Shown piece by piece: positions 1-9,615 of a DNA stretch of 64,000 bases. How positions within the stretch are numbered: position 1 is the first letter of the stretch; every line of letters starts with the position of its first letter. The notes under the pieces were generated by a model. The model ran no database searches and was not told the DNA's origin. It saw nothing but the letters and a program-made list of their open reading frames with translations. This DNA comes from Candidatus Omnitrophota bacterium (GTDB taxonomy: Bacteria; Ratteibacteria; UBA8468; B48-G9; JAFGKM01). The position numbers and the translations under genes are program-made. The stretch lies in NCBI GenBank assembly GCA_016928555.1, contig JAFGKM010000051.1, positions 1 to 64,000 on the forward strand, written 5' to 3'.

Positions 1-1008
1 GCAGTTATCCATCATCCACTCCATCTTTTCCGCCAGCGCAGGAGAGTTATCGGACTCAACAAGAACTCCGTTGCTGTCGTTGATTACCTCCGGTATGCCG
101 CCAACGCGCGTAGCCACAACAGGAAGTCCGCAGGATAGTGATTCCACAAGAACATTTCCGGAGGGTTCGTATTTGCTCGGAAGAACGAAAAAATCCGCGC
201 TCTGCATGAGTTTCGCTATCTCGTTTTTCGGCTTACTGCCCGGAAAACGGATTAAATTTTCAAGGGATAAGGAACGCACCATATTGATGTATCCTTCCTT
301 CTCTTCGCTTTCTCCTACAATATCCACGCTGAAGTCCTGCCTTTTTTCCCGCAGTATCTTACAGGCGTTGATTAAATTAGGGATGTTCTTTTTCGCCTGC
401 ATGGCAACGCATAGAACTTTTTTTGTTCCCGAGCGATTTTTCATTTCGGGAGCATAAAGGAAATAATCAGGGACTATGTTGCGCACAACTTCAAATTTTC
501 CGTTTATCCCGCAAGAACGAATTGCTTCTTCCTGCGCTTTGCTTACAGGCAGGATATATCCTGCGTTCTCCATCGCTATGCGCGCCCTCTTTAACTCGAA
601 CCTTCTCATAGTCCCGCGCATAAAACCGCTATAACCTTCTCTCAACACATAGGGGATGCCGTATTTTTTCCTGATGATATTTGCCGGTATCCCGGTCTTA
701 TAAACACAGGCGTTTAGGATATCGGGTTTAAAGTCCCGGGAGAGCAGTTTTTCAAAAGCCATAACCGTTCCTTTTACAAAGCTGGCATATGAGGACAGAA
801 AGGGAATATCCCTGTATGTAACCCTCAGCACCTGTAAGCCGTCCTGAGAATTGAATGCCAACCTGAACCTTTCTTTCTGTCCTCTTGCTCCGCTGACGTG
901 CATAACCATCACCTGATGAAATTTTGAAACCGCAAGCGCAGTCTCTTTTATAAATATCCCCCAGCTGTTTCCTTCGGGGAACATTCTTGTAACAAAAAGA
1001 ACTTTCAT
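1..1008 (-). CDS. Glycosyltransferase family 4 (partial, runs off the left edge)
   Basis: Manual reverse-strand translation from ATG at 1008: MKVLFVTRMFPEG...FFVLPSKYEPSGNVLVESLSCGLPVVATRVGGIPEVINDSNG; GT4 donor-binding motif; strongly similar to the next gene; absent from the ORF track because it has no stop inside the window. Confidence 0.9.
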   Translation of the reverse strand, partial: MKVLFVTRMFPEGNSWGIFIKETALAVSKFHQVMVMHVSGARGQKERFRLAFNSQDGLQVLRVTYRDIPFLSSYASFVKGTVMAFEKLLSRDFKPDILNACVYKTGIPANIIRKKYGIPYVLREGYSGFMRGTMRRFELKRARIAMENAGYILPVSKAQEEAIRSCGINGKFEVVRNIVPDYFLYAPEMKNRSGTKKVLCVAMQAKKNIPNLINACKILREKRQDFSVDIVGESEEKEGYINMVRSLSLENLIRFPGSKPKNEIAKLMQSADFFVLPSKYEPSGNVLVESLSCGLPVVATRVGGIPEVINDSNGVLVESDNSPALAEKMEWMMDNC

Positions 1009-2138
1009 CGTTTTTCCCTCTCTTTCAGGACCTTCTCATATATTGCCGCGAGTTGTCTTCCGATTGCATCGTAGGAATATTTTTTACGGGCATCCCGCGA
1101 TATTTTTTCCCTGTCATAGATATTACAGTTGTCCATAATCCATTCCATTTTCTCCGCCAGCTCCGGAGAGTTGCCGGATTCCGCAAGAGCTCCGTTGCTT
1201 TCGTTGATTACTTCGGGGATGCCGCCGACATTCGTAGCTACAACTGGCAGTCCGCATGACAAAGCTTCAACAAGAACATTGCCGGAAGGTTCATACTTGC
1301 TTGGAAGAACAAAAAAGTCCGCATTCTGCATCATTTTTGCTATCTCGTTTTTTGGCTTTTTCCCCAGGAAATGCACGGTGTTTTCAAGGGATTTTTGGCT
1401 CACCAGTTTTTTATAATCTTCCATCTTTTTACCTTCTCCGACAATATCAACGGCAAAATCGGTTCTCCGCATTCTTAGAATATTACAGGCATTAATTAAA
1501 TTAGGTATGTTTTTCTTGGGATGCATGTCTGCAACACAGAGAAATTTCTTTGTTCCTGAAAGGTTCTTAAGTTCAGACGCATGAAAGAAGTAATCAGGCA
1601 CGACATTGCGCACAACCTCAAATCTCCCCTTTATTCCGTAAGAACGGATGGCTTTTTCCTGCGCTGCGCTTACAGGCAGGATAAAATCGGCGTTTTTCAT
1701 CGCCACCCGGGCTCTTTTTACTTCAAACCTGTTCAAGGTTTTTCTCATATAGCCGCTATTGCCTTCCCTTAGAACATAGGGTATGCCGTATTTATTCTTG
1801 ATTATATTTGCCGCCACCCCCGTTTTATATACGCAGGCATTTATGATATCGGGTTTGAATCCATGTGAAACAAGCTCTTCAAACGCCATAACCGTTCCCT
1901 TTACGCGCCTTGCGAAAAATGAAACAAAACAGATTTGCTTGTATTTGAACCGAAGTATTTGCAAATTATCTTCAACGCTGAAAGCAAAGGTGAACTTCTC
2001 GTTCTGTTTCAAGTCTCCAGAACAGTGAATGACCGCCACTCTGTGAAATTTCGCAGCCGCAAGGGCGGTTTCCTTTATGAATACTCCGCTGTAGCTGTCT
2101 TTCTCCGGAAACATCTCCGTTATGAAAAGAATGTTCAT
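1005..2138 (-). CDS. Glycosyltransferase family 4
   Basis: ORF 377 aa; GT4 motif PSKYEPSGNVLVEALSCGLPVVATNVGGIPEVI; ATGA overlap with the next gene. Confidence 0.92.
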   Translation of the reverse strand: MNILFITEMFPEKDSYSGVFIKETALAAAKFHRVAVIHCSGDLKQNEKFTFAFSVEDNLQILRFKYKQICFVSFFARRVKGTVMAFEELVSHGFKPDIINACVYKTGVAANIIKNKYGIPYVLREGNSGYMRKTLNRFEVKRARVAMKNADFILPVSAAQEKAIRSYGIKGRFEVVRNVVPDYFFHASELKNLSGTKKFLCVADMHPKKNIPNLINACNILRMRRTDFAVDIVGEGKKMEDYKKLVSQKSLENTVHFLGKKPKNEIAKMMQNADFFVLPSKYEPSGNVLVEALSCGLPVVATNVGGIPEVINESNGALAESGNSPELAEKMEWIMDNCNIYDREKISRDARKKYSYDAIGRQLAAIYEKVLKEREKR

Positions 2139-2162
2139 TGTTAAATCCGAATTTTTAATTTC

Positions 2163-3326
2163 TTATAAACTTCCGCAGACTTCTTTGTAAACCTGCAGTG
2201 TCTCCTTTGCGGTTTTTTGCCACGAAAAAGATTTTACCCTCTCCAGTCCTTTATCTTGCAATTCCTGCCTTAATTGTCCGTCAGAAAGGACTTTTTCTAT
2301 TGCGGATGACAATTCCTCAACATTATACGGGTCAACCAGAATTGCGGCGCCGCCCGCCACCTCGGGCATTGAAGAGAGGTTTGACGTTATGACGGGACAT
2401 CCGCATGCCATGGCCTCAAGTATCGGAAGTCCAAAACCTTCATATAAGGACGGATACAGAGAAAGAGCCGCGCCGTTATAAAGATAAGGTATGTCATCAA
2501 GCGGAGTATATCCCGCCAAAATTATGTCGTCCCTGATATCCGGCGGCAGTTTGCCGAGTTTTTCAAAAAAATCTTCATAAAGCCAGCCTTTCTTGCCTGC
2601 AATCACGAGCTGATAATCTCCAAAACGTTTTTTTATTTTTTCAAAACTTGAAAGCACCCTAACGATGTTTTTTCTCGGATGGAGAGTACCTACGAAAAAG
2701 ATGTATTTCTTAGAAATCTTGTATTTTTCAAGTATATTTTCCTTTTCCCCTGCATTTTCAGGGATGTGGAATATGTCAGCGTCCAATCCAAGATATATCA
2801 CGCTTATTTTTGAAGGGTCTACGGCGAAGTATTTCATAATATCATTTTTCGTGGATTCGGAATCAGCTATGAGCATATCGGATTTCAATATTGACTCTCT
2901 AAGTTTTTTTCTGGTCTTTATGGACTTGCGGGGATAATGCCACTTATCGGTTTCGGGAACTACATGAATGAGGTCGTGGATGGTCGTAACGAGTTTTGCT
3001 TTCAGAGTTATGGGAGAGGCCGGATGTGGTATGTGTATAACGTCGGCGCCGCCTGTCAGAAGCTCTAAGGGTATAAGTTTTTCCGTGAGTAAGCGGACAA
3101 TTTCACTGGAGAACAGCTTTCCTGTAATACGGAAGTTCTTATGGCGTGAAAACCTTGATTTAATTTCCCTGTAATCTTTTATGAAATTGCGTGATTTGAA
3201 AAGATAGAGAAGATATGAGTTTTCGTCATCGATTTTTGCCAGGTTGTGTACAAGGCTGTATGTATATAACGATATGCCTCCCTTGCGTTTTGAAGCAGCC
3301 ATTCTGCAGTCAATTGCTATTTTCAT
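2163..3326 (-). CDS. Glycosyltransferase family 4
   Basis: ORF 387 aa; FFVGTLHPRKNI...PSLYEGFGLPILEAMACGCPVITSNLSSMPEVAGGAA. Confidence 0.92.
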   Translation of the reverse strand: MKIAIDCRMAASKRKGGISLYTYSLVHNLAKIDDENSYLLYLFKSRNFIKDYREIKSRFSRHKNFRITGKLFSSEIVRLLTEKLIPLELLTGGADVIHIPHPASPITLKAKLVTTIHDLIHVVPETDKWHYPRKSIKTRKKLRESILKSDMLIADSESTKNDIMKYFAVDPSKISVIYLGLDADIFHIPENAGEKENILEKYKISKKYIFFVGTLHPRKNIVRVLSSFEKIKKRFGDYQLVIAGKKGWLYEDFFEKLGKLPPDIRDDIILAGYTPLDDIPYLYNGAALSLYPSLYEGFGLPILEAMACGCPVITSNLSSMPEVAGGAAILVDPYNVEELSSAIEKVLSDGQLRQELQDKGLERVKSFSWQKTAKETLQVYKEVCGSL

Positions 3327-4254
3327 TTTTATGGTTTCTTTTCATTCTGCATTTAAGGAAAAGAAGCATTAAAAAAAGCCGCAGTTTTTTGCGGCGAAAC
3401 ATTCTTGTTCTACATTCTTTGAGATGTTTTATTCCAAGTTTGAAATTGCCTGTCTCAATGCATTGTGCGACGGAACTCAGCCTTAATTTATTGGCATACT
3501 CTCTAATATAATCCCGCTTATCAGAATTTGCGTTGTCATTCAAAAATTTTTCAATGTTTTCCACTGCCCTGTAGCCGTAGATTGCCCTGTTGGTTTTAGA
3601 AACGCTCCCGGGAATATCCATGTTATATAGCGCGCAGGGGCGTCTGCTGAAAACCACAGGATATTTGAGAGCAATTCTTACCCACATATCCCTGTCTCCG
3701 CCCTTGTTTACTCCCTCCGGGAACATCCCTGAAGAAGCAAAGACTGCTTTTGGTATTGCTGCTGCCGATGTGCATACAGGGGACGTTCCGTAGATGCACG
3801 ACCTGAAATAATCCGGAACAATGCCTTCCCATCCGTTATCTTCCGGAATTTCTCTGATATCGGGGTTCTTGATTCTGCCGTCATTATATTTTCTTAAATA
3901 TGCAGTTGCATAGAGACCCGCTCCGGGATACTTGTTTCTCAATCGCATTATTGTTTCAAGAAACTTTGGAGTCCACTCGTCATCGGCATCAAGGAAAGCG
4001 ACCAGATTTCCAGAGGACTCTCTTATTCCCATGTTTCTTGCGGCATGGCCTCCCGGAGAAGGGGACGGCCTGTTGAACAGCTTTATCCCGCTTTTCTGGT
4101 ACTCTGCGGCAATCCTTTCTCCTCCGTCGCTTGAAGCGTCATTCACTACTATAACCTCAAAGTCACTGAATTTCTGTGCAAGCACGGAATCTATGGCGCG
4201 GGCTATATACTCTGCCTTATTATAAAGCGAAATCACAACTGATATTTCAGGCAT
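3310..4254 (-). CDS. Glycosyltransferase family 2
   Basis: ORF 314 aa; PEISVVISLYNKAEYIARAIDSVLAQ...VVNDASSDG...FLDADDEW. Confidence 0.92.
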   Translation of the reverse strand: MPEISVVISLYNKAEYIARAIDSVLAQKFSDFEVIVVNDASSDGGERIAAEYQKSGIKLFNRPSPSPGGHAARNMGIRESSGNLVAFLDADDEWTPKFLETIMRLRNKYPGAGLYATAYLRKYNDGRIKNPDIREIPEDNGWEGIVPDYFRSCIYGTSPVCTSAAAIPKAVFASSGMFPEGVNKGGDRDMWVRIALKYPVVFSRRPCALYNMDIPGSVSKTNRAIYGYRAVENIEKFLNDNANSDKRDYIREYANKLRLSSVAQCIETGNFKLGIKHLKECRTRMFRRKKLRLFLMLLFLKCRMKRNHKNENSN

Positions 4255-4264
4255 TTTTATTCCT

Positions 4265-4933
4265 TTATTTTAACCCATTGGCATAATCGCGAACGGCGTT
4301 TATTAAAGAAACATCAAATTTTTCATTGTTATTATAAAATATAGCCCTTGTTAATTCCATTTTTTCGGCACAGAAAAGGTCTTTTCTTACATTTTCCTGA
4401 TACTCCTTGAATTTCGCCGGTGTTTTCCTTTTCTTTCTTGGGGGCAGTCCTCTTATTTTCCTTCTGTTCTGCACCGTGTCAAAGTCTGCTTCAACAGATA
4501 TGGTCAAGTCTGGATAAAAGAAGTTTTTTTTAACTGAATCCGGGATTTTTGCGAAAACGAGCTTTTTAAGAGACAATCTTCTTATAATTGCAAACCATTT
4601 AAAAAACCCCTCGTCGGACAGAATAAAATTATAATCCAGAGTGCGTGCCTTTTTTATTTTTATCTGCACTATAAGCCACTTTTTTAACAGGGTGAACATG
4701 TGTTTCAAGTCTCTCGGAATATGGAAAAATATGAGATACAGGGAAGCTATAAAAGATTTTGGAGCTGTTAAAATAAAGACGAAATAATCGTGCAAGGGTA
4801 CCTCGTAATCGGAAAGGTCAAAACATCTATAATCAGAGGAAAGATGTTTTAAAACCTCATTTTTAACATAAGTTTTGCCTGAACCGGATCTTCCGGCAAA
4901 ATCTATTATAAAGGGTTTGGTTTTATGCTCCAT
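4265..4933 (-). CDS. P-loop NTPase/kinase-like protein of unknown function
   Basis: ORF 222 aa; Walker A GRSGSGKT near the N-terminus; basic RRKIRGLPPRKKRK segment; inside a glycosyltransferase operon. Confidence 0.65.
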   Translation of the reverse strand: MEHKTKPFIIDFAGRSGSGKTYVKNEVLKHLSSDYRCFDLSDYEVPLHDYFVFILTAPKSFIASLYLIFFHIPRDLKHMFTLLKKWLIVQIKIKKARTLDYNFILSDEGFFKWFAIIRRLSLKKLVFAKIPDSVKKNFFYPDLTISVEADFDTVQNRRKIRGLPPRKKRKTPAKFKEYQENVRKDLFCAEKMELTRAIFYNNNEKFDVSLINAVRDYANGLK

Positions 4934-4934
4934 A

Positions 4935-5996
4935 TTATTCTTTCAACAGCTCACCGTATACGCTCAGGGTTTTCTCCGTCATATGAGAGACTGTAAAGTT
5001 TTTAACCGCATTGTCAAAGGCGGCGTTGGCAATGGACGAGGCGGCATCAGGGTTGGTGAGAATAAACCGGATTCTGTCCGCCAGCTGGTCCGTATTGCCG
5101 GGCTCAACAAGAAATCCCGTTTTGCCGTCTTCTATAAGTTCCGGCACGGCTCCGATGCCGGTGCCGATAACCGGCGTCTTTGACATCTGGGCTTCAGCCA
5201 CGGTTCTTCCGAATCCTTCCGGTTCAAGAGAAGGGACAACGAGAACATCCATGTTTTCAAGAGCTTCCCTTCCGTCCATGCGGACTATTTTTACGGCTTC
5301 GGCCATTCGGTTTTCCGATATCCGTTTTTCAAGTTCCGTCCTGTATCTTTCACTGCCGCTTCCTACTATGAGAACCTTGACGTTGAGGCCTTCTTCGCGT
5401 ACTTTTTTGACTGCCTCCAGAAAGAAGAAATGCCCTTTCCATGTGCTGAACCGCGCAATCATTCCTATTGTCGGAGTTTCCCTGTTCGTTTTTTTAATGT
5501 TTAGGAAAGCGACGTCAATTCCGTTGTATACGACGCGTATTCTATCCTCCGGTATCCGCAGGTATTCCACCGCGTAGTTTTTCAACGCTCTGCTCACCGT
5601 TATCACCAGATTTCCTTTTCCGACGGATTTGCTGTACCATCGGGCGGTATGGAAATTGTGAATGCTGGTGACCCACGGCATTTCAGGGAACGATTTCATA
5701 ACCCGGCAGGCAATCCAGCATGGGAAGCGGCTCTGGGCGTGAAGGATGTCCGGTTTTTCTTCTTCTGTTATTTTTTTCAGGCGGCGGCAGGCCGAGAAAA
5801 ACACGGCCGGATTTTTTCTCTCCATGGGAAGATTATGCCATTTAATCCCTTTTTCCTTTAATAGAGGGATAAACCTGCCGTTTCCGCTTACAACGACAAC
5901 TTGATGCCCGAGTGCCGAGGCCTTCAAAGAAAAATCGTATACGCCTCTTTCTATGCCTCCGAAATCCATTGAGGGGAGAACTCTGAGTATTTTCAT
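4935..5996 (-). CDS. Glycosyltransferase family 4
   Basis: ORF 353 aa; MKILRVLPSMDFGGIERGVYDFS...PSLEPEGFGRTVAEAQMSKTPVIGTGIGAVPELIEDGKTG. Confidence 0.92.
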   Translation of the reverse strand: MKILRVLPSMDFGGIERGVYDFSLKASALGHQVVVVSGNGRFIPLLKEKGIKWHNLPMERKNPAVFFSACRRLKKITEEEKPDILHAQSRFPCWIACRVMKSFPEMPWVTSIHNFHTARWYSKSVGKGNLVITVSRALKNYAVEYLRIPEDRIRVVYNGIDVAFLNIKKTNRETPTIGMIARFSTWKGHFFFLEAVKKVREEGLNVKVLIVGSGSERYRTELEKRISENRMAEAVKIVRMDGREALENMDVLVVPSLEPEGFGRTVAEAQMSKTPVIGTGIGAVPELIEDGKTGFLVEPGNTDQLADRIRFILTNPDAASSIANAAFDNAVKNFTVSHMTEKTLSVYGELLKE

Positions 5997-6000
5997 GGTA

Positions 6001-7017
6001 TTAAAGGTTGAAAAGGAGAGGCTGTTCTTTTTCGTCCATGATGAGCATGGCGGCTTTCAGCACCTGCTCGGGTTTGATTTTTTCAAGGCAGAGAAAATTT
6101 CTTCTGCAGTATTTTTTTGCCCTGCAGGGGAAACATTCAAGATTGCTGTGCACCACAATATTTTTTGTTCCAACGGGTCCGTACCTGTAGGGATTGCCGG
6201 GGCCGAATATGGCAACCACAGGGCACTTTGCCGCTCCTGCCAGGTGCATATAGTCAAGACTGCCCGTGATTAGCAGGTCCGCCCTGTCCATAAGGGCGGC
6301 CGTTTCCTTCATGCCTGCGCCTGAATAATTGTAAACATGGCCGCCGCCGATGAGCGCTTTTATTTTTTCCGAGTATCTCCTGCTTTTTTCCGGACCGGCA
6401 AGGATAACCGTCGTTCCGTAAATTTCCATGAGCTCCTTAGCCGCCTTTGCGAATTTTTCGGCGGGCCACGGTTTTCTTCCCGCGTCCGCTCCCGGAGCAA
6501 TGACGATAAATCTTTCCGAGCTTTTCACTCCGTCATTTTTCAGCCTCTCTGCCGCAGAATCCCTGTCCCGCGCCGTGACAGGGAAAAATACGCGCGGGGC
6601 GTCATCCCTGCCAAAGAAGGGTTCTATGAAATTCAGCGCAAGGTCTGACTCCATCGTGAAATTCTTGTCTGAGAAAAAATATTTCCAGAAAAAGGAAAGC
6701 CTGTATTTTCCCCGGAGGAAATAGGGCATGAGACGGCCTGAACCGAAGGACACGATTAAATCATATCTTCTTTTTCGCGCTTTTTTTAAAAACATGAAGG
6801 GGTTTCTGATGCTGTACGGGATGTAACTCCGGAAGAAAGGGTGTTCTGCGGCAAACTCAACCGCGGACGGACCTGCAACTATGTCCATCTCCGCCTCCCT
6901 GAAAGCTTCCTTTATCTTTTTTATAGACGGAGTCAGCAAAAGATTGCGGGCAAGCGAATCCGAGCCGATGACAAGGATTTTTTTTATTTTAATGTCTTTA
7001 ATATTTTTCGGGCACAT
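6001..7017 (-). CDS. ADP-heptose:LPS heptosyltransferase-like (GT9)
   Basis: ORF 338 aa; APGADAGRKPWPAEKFAKAAKEL...LLITGSLDYMHLAGAAKCPVVAIFGPGNPYRYGP. Confidence 0.88.
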   Translation of the reverse strand: MCPKNIKDIKIKKILVIGSDSLARNLLLTPSIKKIKEAFREAEMDIVAGPSAVEFAAEHPFFRSYIPYSIRNPFMFLKKARKRRYDLIVSFGSGRLMPYFLRGKYRLSFFWKYFFSDKNFTMESDLALNFIEPFFGRDDAPRVFFPVTARDRDSAAERLKNDGVKSSERFIVIAPGADAGRKPWPAEKFAKAAKELMEIYGTTVILAGPEKSRRYSEKIKALIGGGHVYNYSGAGMKETAALMDRADLLITGSLDYMHLAGAAKCPVVAIFGPGNPYRYGPVGTKNIVVHSNLECFPCRAKKYCRRNFLCLEKIKPEQVLKAAMLIMDEKEQPLLFNL

Positions 7018-8054
7018 TCTTCCGCCTCTCTGAGTTTATTGGATGAACGGCCGCCCGCCGTTTTTATCCTTTCATTTAGGGTATCAAGTCCGCATAATGG
7101 CAGGTATTCAGCATAACCTTTTTCGGCAAATTTTTCAATAGTAAGGTCAAATATTAGTTTTCTCCGCTTCTTTCTTTCCACTCCAAGGATTATGACGGGT
7201 TTGCCGCAGGATGCGGCTTCAGAAATCATGTTTACGCTGTCTTCCGTGACGATTATAAGGTCGCAGAGAGACAGCATTCCGGGGTAATGCGACGTTTCGG
7301 AATATCCGGGAAACTCGGAATATGCCGTTGAACGGCTCTCTTTCAAATAATTTTGAAGATAAAAGACAACTTCCATGCGCGTTCTTCTTGAGGTGGTATA
7401 CAGGAAAACGCATTCTTTTTCATTTTTATGCAGTGCATCCAGAAGCTTTTTTATAAAATTCAGGGATATACCGTAGTTCTGGTCGTCGCCGCCGATGACA
7501 ACCCCGACTTTTTTCTTGTCCGAGGGCAAGCGCATAATTTCTCCGAGCTTCATTTTTTCGTTCGCAAGAAAATCTTCGTTTATACGGTTGGTAGCTCCCA
7601 TCGTTACAATGAGATTGTTTAATCCTTTATTCTTTATTTTTAAATAATCGTGAAAAGGTATTACGAGAAAATCAAAAAATTTCAGGGGAACCATAGACGG
7701 CGTCATTATCTGGACTGAGGCGGTTTTGTCGGATGTCTTACCCAGAAGGAGGTTTACCGGTGCAAGTACCGAGCCGGCGGAGATGATAATGTCAAAATTT
7801 CTGCCTGCGATTGTTTTTTGTTCTTTCAGCAGGCGCATCAACAGCTTTTCCCCGGGGTTCCACAGCCTCAGACAGCATAAGAACGAAAGCAGTTTTCCCG
7901 AAAGGGGATGGGTTCCTTTCCTTGACGGCAGGCGGTAGGAAGGGCCTTTCAGAGATACCCTGAATATCTCTGTTTTTCCCGCAAGGGCTTCCGCTATTCC
8001 CATCGCCTGGTTCAGGTTGCCTTTGATGCCGTCGTCCAATACAAGTATGTCCAT
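6984..8054 (-). CDS. ELM1-like (mitochondrial fission ELM1 family) putative glycosyltransferase
   Basis: ORF 356 aa; LDDGIKGNLNQAMGIAEAL...GGDDQNYG...VTEDSVNMISEAASCGKPVIIL; in an LPS gene cluster. Confidence 0.75.
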   Translation of the reverse strand: MDILVLDDGIKGNLNQAMGIAEALAGKTEIFRVSLKGPSYRLPSRKGTHPLSGKLLSFLCCLRLWNPGEKLLMRLLKEQKTIAGRNFDIIISAGSVLAPVNLLLGKTSDKTASVQIMTPSMVPLKFFDFLVIPFHDYLKIKNKGLNNLIVTMGATNRINEDFLANEKMKLGEIMRLPSDKKKVGVVIGGDDQNYGISLNFIKKLLDALHKNEKECVFLYTTSRRTRMEVVFYLQNYLKESRSTAYSEFPGYSETSHYPGMLSLCDLIIVTEDSVNMISEAASCGKPVIILGVERKKRRKLIFDLTIEKFAEKGYAEYLPLCGLDTLNERIKTAGGRSSNKLREAEECARKILKTLK

Positions 8055-8080
8055 ATAAATATAGGGATTCTGGAAAGGCT

Positions 8081-8160
8081 AAATCCACCCTGACCCTCCT
8101 TTGCTAAAGGAGGGAAATTATTGTATCCCCCCTTTGGAAAAAGGGGAAATGGGGGGATTT
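8081..8160. repeat. Dispersed palindromic intergenic repeat (AAATCCACCCT..CCCTCCTTTGCTAAAGGAGGG..AAATGGGGGGATTT)
   Basis: Near-palindromic element; same 5' unit as 39991-40152; internal perfect hairpin CCCTCCTTT-GCT-AAAGGAGGG. Confidence 0.85.
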
Positions 8161-8181
8161 TTCCGCGTCACGTGTCATTAA

Positions 8182-8934
8182 TCAGCGGACTTCAAGTCCA
8201 TGTTCCCTGAAGTAATTTTTTATTTCCGCAATCGTGTATTTTCTGAAATGAAGGAGGGATGCGAGCAGTACCGCGCTTGCTTTGCCTTCCTTAACGATCG
8301 TTGACATATGTTCAAGAGTTCCAGCTCCTCCAGAAGCTATGACGGGAACGCGCACATTGTCGGCAACGGTTCTCGTCATTTGAATGTCGTAGCCTTTCTG
8401 CGTTCCGTCCATATCTATGCTTGTAAGAAGGATTTCTCCCGCGCCCAGGCCTTCAACCTTCTTTGCCCATTCCTTGACTTCAATGCCGGTCGGGGTTTTG
8501 CCGCTTTCTATGCACACTTCCCATCCGGAGGCGCTTTGTTTGCCGTCTATAGCCACGACTATGCACTGGCTTCCGAATTTTTCCGCGCCTTCTTTTATGA
8601 GCCCGGGGGTTTTGACCGCGGAGGTGTTTATTGAAATCTTGTCTGCGCCGGCTTTCAAAAGTTTTTCTATATCCTGCAGGCTTGTTATTCCGCCGCCCAC
8701 CGTAAGGGGTATGAAAACAACCTCCGAGACTTTCTTTACAACGTCAACCATTGTTTTCCTTCCTTCTATTGTTGCGCTGATATCAAGGAAAACAAGCTCG
8801 TCCGCTCTTTCCCCGCTGTAGAAAGCGGCGTGTTCAACGGGGTCGCCGGCTTCTATCAGGTTTTCAAAATGCACGCCTTTTACCACCCTGCCCTCTTTCA
8901 CGTCCAGACACGGAATTACTCTTATCGCAGCCAT
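8182..8934 (-). CDS. hisF: Imidazole glycerol phosphate synthase cyclase subunit HisF
   Basis: ORF 250 aa; [34 protein letters not shown]...[28 protein letters not shown]. Confidence 0.97.
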   Translation of the reverse strand: MAAIRVIPCLDVKEGRVVKGVHFENLIEAGDPVEHAAFYSGERADELVFLDISATIEGRKTMVDVVKKVSEVVFIPLTVGGGITSLQDIEKLLKAGADKISINTSAVKTPGLIKEGAEKFGSQCIVVAIDGKQSASGWEVCIESGKTPTGIEVKEWAKKVEGLGAGEILLTSIDMDGTQKGYDIQMTRTVADNVRVPVIASGGAGTLEHMSTIVKEGKASAVLLASLLHFRKYTIAEIKNYFREHGLEVR

Positions 8935-9542
8935 TTTCCCTCCAGAAAGTTTTTTAAGAAAAGGATGCCGGAATCGCCGCTTTTTTCGGGGTGAAACTGA
9001 ACACCCGCAATGTTTTCCCTCCTGACGGCTGAAACAAATTCGTTACCGTAAAAAGTTTCCCCGATTATAACCCTTCTGTTTTCGGGAGCGGGATAGTACG
9101 AATGTGCAAAATAAAAATATTCGCAGTCAGGGATGTTTTTGAAAAGAGTTTCGCCGGGGGATGAGATTTTCACTCTGTTCCATCCCATGTGGGGAATCCT
9201 GAAAGCCCTGTCTGCAAAACTGAATTTTTTTACGCCTCCCTTTATCAAGCCGAAGCCGCCGCAGCTGCCTTCTTCGCTGTGGGAAAAAAGAAGCTGTAGC
9301 CCCAGGCATATTCCGAGGAAAGGCTTACCTTCTTTTATTCCGGTTATGAGAGGCTCGATTATTCCGGATTCAGTCAGGCTTTTCATGCCGTCGGCAAAAG
9401 CGCCCACTCCGGGGAGGATGACAATAGCCGCTTTCTTCAGGTCTGCCGCTTTTTCTATGACAAACGGCTCTTCGCCGCAGGTTTTCACTGCCGTAAAGAC
9501 GCTGTGGATATTGCCGGCTCCGTAATTTACTATCCCTGTCAT
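8922..9542 (-). CDS. hisH: Imidazole glycerol phosphate synthase glutaminase subunit HisH
   Basis: [15 protein letters not shown]; intact catalytic Cys GICLGLQ and [13 protein letters not shown] at 9542 preferred over the ORF-track start at 9572. Confidence 0.96.
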   Translation of the reverse strand: MTGIVNYGAGNIHSVFTAVKTCGEEPFVIEKAADLKKAAIVILPGVGAFADGMKSLTESGIIEPLITGIKEGKPFLGICLGLQLLFSHSEEGSCGGFGLIKGGVKKFSFADRAFRIPHMGWNRVKISSPGETLFKNIPDCEYFYFAHSYYPAPENRRVIIGETFYGNEFVSAVRRENIAGVQFHPEKSGDSGILFLKNFLEGKWLR

Positions 9543-9615
9543 GGTAGTTATGAAAATTTCAGTTATATGCAAACTTCGTTTGCGCTATACTTTGTTAGAA
9601 ATGGAATTAATACAG

